Below, piece after piece: positions 60,314 to 64,000 of a stretch of 64,000 nucleotides of DNA; position 1 is the stretch's first letter, and the number at the start of each line of letters is the position of its first letter. The translations under genes were made by a program, and so were the position numbers. The stretch lies in contig NZ_KZ614144.1 in NCBI RefSeq assembly GCF_002884445.1, positions 661,272-725,271 of the forward strand, in the 5' to 3' direction. The stretch is from Paenibacillus castaneae (GTDB lineage: Bacteria; Bacillota; Bacilli; Paenibacillales; Paenibacillaceae). The notes under the pieces were generated by a model. The model had not been told where the DNA came from and did no database searches. It was given only the letters and a program-made list of their open reading frames with translations.

Positions 60314-61266
60314 TGGTAATGCACCTTCTTCTCCACAAACACAAACTGGATGAGCGTCAATATGAGAATGATAGCGAATAGGACTAGTGACAAAGCGCTG
60401 CCTGTCCCGAATTGATAATTAATGAACGCTTCCTTATAGATGGAATATACGAATACCTCGGTTGATCCGGCTGGTCCGCCCTTCGTTAGAAGATGGATCT
60501 GTCCAAAGGATTGAAAGGCTCCAATAATAGAAATGACTGCAAGGAAAAATAAAGTGGGTGATAACAGTGGAAGCACAATTTGCATAAATGCTCGAACCGG
60601 ACCTGCGCCGTCGATCTTCGCGCTTTCGACCATGTCATCCGAGATGCTCTGCAGACCGCTCAGCACGATGATATAGTTGAAGCCCGATTGCATCCAAATC
60701 GTCATCATGGATATCGATAATAATGCTGTTGATGGGTTAGTAAGCCATTGAATGGGAGAAACGCCAAGCAAAGATAATATATAATTCAGCATTCCGAGGG
60801 ATGGGTGAAACAAAATCATCCAAATAACAGCAGCCGTACTGACTGACAACGCCAGCGGCATGGCAAACATAAATTGAAAAATACGCATTCCAGGCAGCTT
60901 GATATGCGTTAATGCGGCCGTCACGATACCTAATACAATACCAACAGGTACCGTATACAAGGTGAATAAGCCCGTAACGGCCAGACTATTCCAGAACATA
61001 TCGGATGAGAACAGCTGCGTGTAATTATCCAGCCCGACATAGGCAGCTACTCTTCCTCTTGGATCTGTTAATTGAAAGCTTAAATAGACCGACTTCAACA
61101 AGGGATAAAATAAAAACAGTGTAAATAGTACAAGTGAAGGGGCAAGGAACAAATAACCAAGAGCATTCTCCCTCCAGCGAATCGTTTTAGCCAGCAGTCG
61201 ACTTACAGCATGAGAGCTATGGGAACGCTGAACAGCCAGAGTAAGCTTTCCTTCCTGCATATCCAT
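60310..61266 (-). CDS. ugpA: UgpA-like ABC transporter permease
   Basis: The 318-residue protein has six membrane helices after a cytoplasmic arm, and the EAA-type loop DDMVESAKIDGAGPVRAFMQ. ATG 61266 is nine bases from AGGA; TTG 61272 is a less likely alternative. It is the first gene of the ugpA-E-B operon. No ATPase or glycerophosphodiesterase gene follows. Confidence 0.88.
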   Translation of the reverse strand: MDMQEGKLTLAVQRSHSSHAVSRLLAKTIRWRENALGYLFLAPSLVLFTLFLFYPLLKSVYLSFQLTDPRGRVAAYVGLDNYTQLFSSDMFWNSLAVTGLFTLYTVPVGIVLGIVTAALTHIKLPGMRIFQFMFAMPLALSVSTAAVIWMILFHPSLGMLNYILSLLGVSPIQWLTNPSTALLSISMMTIWMQSGFNYIIVLSGLQSISDDMVESAKIDGAGPVRAFMQIVLPLLSPTLFFLAVISIIGAFQSFGQIHLLTKGGPAGSTEVFVYSIYKEAFINYQFGTGSALSLVLFAIILILTLIQFVFVEKKVHYQ

Positions 61267-61518
61267 TTCCAATCATCCTTTCACATCCAAGTTCTCCATT
61301 AAGCATAAAGATTGAATGTTAGAGGAATGTTTTGGAATTAATAATATATTGTTGATCCTTATATGGAAAATACTAGATATGCTGTTCTCCCACGCCTGAC
61401 GTCTTAGTCCATCCCCGACAAAAGCCTAGTTTCTAGAACAGACCAAGGACTGTTACGCAAACCGCTAATGATCTCTACAATAAAGATATAGATGAGGAAC
61501 AAGAAAGGACGATCGAAT

Positions 61519-61734
61519 ATGAAAAAACTATTTCGTTCCACTACGGACAGCAAGCTTACTGGTCTCTGCGGAGGCATCGGACAATGGCTAGGTATTGATT
61601 CAACTATCATTAGGCTGCTTGTCGTCATTGCAGCGTTCTTTAGCTTCGGAAGTGTAATACTGGTGTACTTTATCGCTACATTGTTTGTTCCGAAAGCAAT
61701 GAGCAATGATTTCAGCTTTGTAGACCATTACTAA
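61519..61734 (+). CDS. PspC domain protein
   Basis: The 71-residue protein has the PspC pattern MKKLFRSTTDSKLTGLCGGI, GQWLGIDSTIIRLLVVIAAF and one to two membrane helices. PspC senses envelope stress with PspA. ATG 61519 is about ten bases from AAAGGA; the frame opens at 61492. It lies 33 bp before the PspA gene and is probably co-transcribed with it. Confidence 0.9.
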   Translation: MKKLFRSTTDSKLTGLCGGIGQWLGIDSTIIRLLVVIAAFFSFGSVILVYFIATLFVPKAMSNDFSFVDHY

Positions 61735-61767
61735 TACTAATAAATGATATAGAGGAGAGATGGTAGA

Positions 61768-62397
61768 ATGGGGATTTTACAGCGGGTAGTTAGCATGACG
61801 AAGGCAGCGGCCAACGAGATGTTGGATAAGATTGAGAATCCGGTTATGATGCTTAATCATTATTTGAGAGATTTAGATGAGGAAATTATGAATACTGAAC
61901 GCGCAATGGAACAACAGCAGGTGCAAGAACGTTTGCAGCAAACAAAGCTCAATGATCTGAATGAGCAAGTGAGCTATTATGAAGGCAAAGCGGAGCAGGC
62001 GGCTGTCGCGGCACGCGAGGTGGATGCACGGATGGCGCTTGAAGCGAAAATCCTGTATCAGGAGCAAGCCGAAGAAGTGATGAGACTGCAGCAGCTTGCC
62101 AAGCAAGCCGCGCTTGACCTCGAGCTGCGCGTTCAGACGCTTAAGGAAGAGAAGATTCGACTTCAGAGCAAGCGTACGGAGCTCATTAGCCGTGTACAGC
62201 AAACTACTGGTACAACCGGCCATTCTTCTATGCATTCGCTCCAAGGAAGCTCCGCCTCAAGAGGCTTCGACCGAATTGAACAGAAGGTAATGGAATGGGA
62301 AGCGGAACGTGAGCTAGCCAAGGCTACTCATGACCAGCAGCAAGAGCAGCGCAGCGCACGTGTGGATGAAGAACTGAAACGGCTGCTGAAGAAGTAA
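61768..62397 (+). CDS. pspA: PspA/IM30 family protein
   Basis: The 209-residue protein begins MGILQRVVSMTKAAANEMLD and continues as long amphipathic and coiled-coil helices (MMLNHYLRDLDEEIMNTERA), the ESCRT-III-like PspA/Vipp1 architecture. It binds damaged membrane and supports it. With the PspC-like gene upstream it forms an envelope-stress pair. A Ser/Gly-rich break (HSSMHSLQGSSASRG) near residue 155 separates the last helix. GGAGAGATGG lies upstream. Confidence 0.9.
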   Translation: MGILQRVVSMTKAAANEMLDKIENPVMMLNHYLRDLDEEIMNTERAMEQQQVQERLQQTKLNDLNEQVSYYEGKAEQAAVAAREVDARMALEAKILYQEQAEEVMRLQQLAKQAALDLELRVQTLKEEKIRLQSKRTELISRVQQTTGTTGHSSMHSLQGSSASRGFDRIEQKVMEWEAERELAKATHDQQQEQRSARVDEELKRLLKK

Positions 62398-62425
62398 TTT
62401 AGCCGTAAGCCTTACTATAGAGTGA

Positions 62426-62480
62426 AAGAAGCAAAACAGCCGATCAGAGTTCTACTTCTCTTCGGCAGTTTTGCTTCTTT
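62426..62480. terminator. Terminator after pspA
   Basis: AAGAAGCAAAACAGCCGA (62426-62443) pairs with TTCGGCAGTTTTGCTTCTT (to 62479), followed by TGTT. It may also end the convergent gene at 62585. Confidence 0.82.
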
Positions 62481-62584
62481 GTTATATTGCTGTACGCGGA
62501 TCAGCTTCTGCCTGCTCCAAGCGGAATATGATTAACATCAGAATATGAAATTAGTTGAACAAATTGAAGCGGGTAGACGCTGGT

Positions 62585-62989
62585 CTACATACCAAAAAAC
62601 ATATTTCTGCTTAACGGACCCCAATTGCCTCCTGTATATCCTGTATTACCTTCTAAACTAACAAAACAAGGGAGTACAATATAGAAGGATCCTGGCGTCA
62701 CATTACGACTAAATGTCATGAGAAATCTCATCTTTGAATTGTCAGCAGGCATGATCATTCCCATTTCAGGCCGTATTGAATTTGAAGCGGAAAGTGCATC
62801 ACTCATTCCTACGCTTGCAACGCCATCGGGCCCCATATTGCTTCGAATCCAATAATTAGAGATATTTGTTGCTGATGCTACATCTGCCCTCTGGTCATAC
62901 GTAACGAGAATTTGATTTGCAGCGACTTGTCTCGCCTCCACTACAACGGGATGAGGTACGGTCTGTCGTTCTACATAATAATTATACAT
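62585..62989 (-). CDS. Small Ig-like-fold protein, function unknown
   Basis: The 134-residue protein has no signal peptide. The stretch VVVEARQVAANQILVTYDQ and then ADVASATNISNYWIRS follows the pattern of bacterial Ig-like or SbsC-type domains. The Gly/Asn-rich end LEGNTGYTGGNWGPLSRNMF is unusual and Met-rich parts (RPEMGMIMPADNSKMRFLM) stand out. A surface or spore-coat role is possible but not shown. Confidence 0.65.
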   Translation of the reverse strand: MYNYYVERQTVPHPVVVEARQVAANQILVTYDQRADVASATNISNYWIRSNMGPDGVASVGMSDALSASNSIRPEMGMIMPADNSKMRFLMTFSRNVTPGSFYIVLPCFVSLEGNTGYTGGNWGPLSRNMFFGM

Positions 62990-63140
62990 TCGGAATCCTC
63001 CAATGCTTTAGTTAATTAGCCTACTGCATTGTATGCTCAATAATTATTTGTTGACGCCAGTTTATGGAACTGTTATGATTTCTTTAAATCATAGTTAACA
63101 CGTAGGATTAATTATATAACGGACTGAACCGGACCACCGG

Positions 63141-63192
63141 AGGTCTCTCTAATCGCACAATATACTGCGATTCGGGAGACCTTTGTCTTTTT
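63141..63192 (+). terminator. Terminator hairpin in the ssuA-like leader (possible attenuator)
   Basis: AGGTCTC (63141-63147) pairs with GAGACCT (63176-63182), with an inner ATCGC/GCGAT stem, followed by TTGTCTTTTT. It lies about 40 bp before the SsuA-like gene. No upstream plus-strand gene ends nearby: the neighbour at 62585 runs leftward. That makes a leader attenuator plausible. A small ATGATTT/AAATCAT dyad precedes it at 63075-63092. Confidence 0.65.
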
Positions 63193-63231
63193 ATATCGAT
63201 CCAAAAGAAATAGGGGAGAGGGGTTATTGGG

Positions 63232-64000
63232 ATGAGGAAGTGGAGCAATTATTTCGTTAATCGCAAGGCAGCTGTCGTATTGTTACTCGCATTATCGGTG
63301 GTGCTTTCGGCTTGTGGCAACAGTGGGGGGAAGAGTGCTGAGGCGGCGGCTGGCAAGGAAACGAGAGATATTACGATTAAGATCGGATTTCAGAAATATG
63401 GAACGATTAATATTCTGAAAGCGGATGGCGCACTGGATAAGCGATTGGCGGAGGAGCGCAATATTAAGATTGAATGGATTGAGTTCCCTGGCGGGCCGCA
63501 ATTATTGGAGGCGCTGAATGTAGGCAGTCTGGATATAGGGCATACAGGAGAGGCCCCGCCTATATTCGCACAAGCCGCAGGCGCTCCGCTCGTCTATTTG
63601 GCGCATGAGCCGGCAAGTCCGGAGAGCGAGGGCATCATTGTACCGAAGAATTCTCCGATTAAGTCGGTGGCTGATCTGAAAGGCAAGACGGTAGTGCTAA
63701 ACAAAGGTTCAAATGTGCATTACTTGCTAGTGAAGCAGCTTGAGAAGGCCGGTGTGGACTACAAGGATGTTAATGTGAAGTTTTTGCCGCCTGCTGATGC
63801 GCGCGCAGCCTTCGAGAAAGGCAGTGTTGATGCGTGGGTGATCTGGGATCCATTCCTAGCTGCTGCTCAGACAGCTACTGGCGGTACGCTTCTGGCTAAC
63901 GGCACCGGAGTTGTATCCAATCATGAATTTTATCTCGCAACCCGCTCGTTCGCAGAGAAGTATCCGGATATTGTCCAAATTCTGCTGGAAGAAGCGAATA
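63232..64000 (+). CDS. ssuA: SsuA-like aliphatic sulfonate-binding lipoprotein (3' end missing)
   Basis: The first 256 residues are present. A lipobox VLSACGNSGG (Cys28) is followed by the SsuA/NrtA-type fold: ITIKIGFQKYGTINILKADG, EALNVGSLDIGHTGEAPPI, NSPIKSVADLKGKTVVLNKG and VDAWVIWDPF. The family binds alkanesulfonates or taurine and passes them to SsuBC, expected beyond the window edge. GGGGAGAGGGG (63213-63223) is eight bases before the ATG. A terminator hairpin in the leader suggests sulfur-dependent control, as is usual for ssu operons. Confidence 0.88.
   Translation, partial: MRKWSNYFVNRKAAVVLLLALSVVLSACGNSGGKSAEAAAGKETRDITIKIGFQKYGTINILKADGALDKRLAEERNIKIEWIEFPGGPQLLEALNVGSLDIGHTGEAPPIFAQAAGAPLVYLAHEPASPESEGIIVPKNSPIKSVADLKGKTVVLNKGSNVHYLLVKQLEKAGVDYKDVNVKFLPPADARAAFEKGSVDAWVIWDPFLAAAQTATGGTLLANGTGVVSNHEFYLATRSFAEKYPDIVQILLEEAN

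Noticed and set aside
1..64000. CRISPR arrays, tRNA, rRNA genes or a prophage
   Set aside because: No regularly spaced repeats with unique spacers, no tRNA-like or rRNA-like sequence and no phage structural genes were recognised by eye.

Overview
This window looks like a chromosomal segment of a Paenibacillaceae soil bacterium (Bacillota, probably Paenibacillus or a close relative). The signs are strong GGAGG-type ribosome binding sites with frequent TTG and GTG starts, lipobox solute-binding proteins, YesM/YesN-LplABC sugar systems, an SLH-anchored multidomain xylanase, BlaI/M56, PspA/PspC and many small VOC, DUF4386, DUF378 and DUF975 genes. No rRNA, tRNA or CRISPR array was recognised. The genus call is an inference from gene content.

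Layout. (1) 1-2079 (-): a truncated membrane-bound AraC regulator, divergent from 2364-7052 (+). The latter is a GC-rich, overlapping operon of amidohydrolase, DgaE-like ammonia lyase, KDPG aldolase and PfkB kinase, closed by a GntR/UTRA regulator. It probably degrades an amino-sugar acid to pyruvate and glyceraldehyde-3-P. (2) 7053-10322: a junk zone with remnants of a VOC gene and a HAMP sensor, an alpha/beta hydrolase, a complete IS3-family element with a -1 frameshift site, and nested inverted repeats. (3) 10323-10925: an AT-rich methyltransferase. (4) 11063-28430: a xylan/arabinoxylan utilisation locus. It holds a giant tandem-GH10 SLH xylanase split by a 2-nt frameshift, an AraC regulator, a YesM/YesN pair behind a perfect cre box, an LplABC-type importer, a GH51 arabinofuranosidase and a GH2 enzyme. 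The intended logic appears to be: surface xylanase cuts, the importer takes up oligosaccharides, and cytoplasmic GH51/GH2 finish them. A phosphodiesterase follows. (5) 29605-29712: a ZTP (pfl) riboswitch-like RNA with terminator, just upstream of a BlaI repressor / M56 antirepressor operon with two operators in its promoter.

(6) 32151-45750: small membrane proteins, a DUF3267 protease coupled to an ABC exporter, an XRE-membrane protein-DUF4386 cassette, a ferredoxin, a stalk-domain secreted protein, a VOC-phosphotransferase pair, a DoxX protein behind an FNR/CRP-class palindrome, and a two-gene ABC transporter. (7) 46144-48553 (-): a tight four-gene cassette of proteins I cannot assign, the best candidate for an undescribed system. 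(8) 48805-57563: an accessory run with DUF1349, a VOC-sigma-VOC operon, GNAT, a histidine phosphatase, DUF378, a GyrI-like protein, two PhnB-like VOCs, an ArsR-SRPBCC pair and a lipoprotein. (9) 57750-57946: a duplicated palindromic repeat. (10) 58003-61266 (-): a Ugp-type importer (UgpA-E-B). (11) PspC-PspA, an Ig-like small protein, and the start of an SsuA-type sulfonate-binding lipoprotein cut by the window end.

Several intergenic regions hold C-terminal scraps of genes (7127, 7377, 45766, 56816), showing repeated gene loss. Neither importer (LplABC-like, UgpAEB) has an ATPase here, so a shared MsmX-type ATPase elsewhere is expected.
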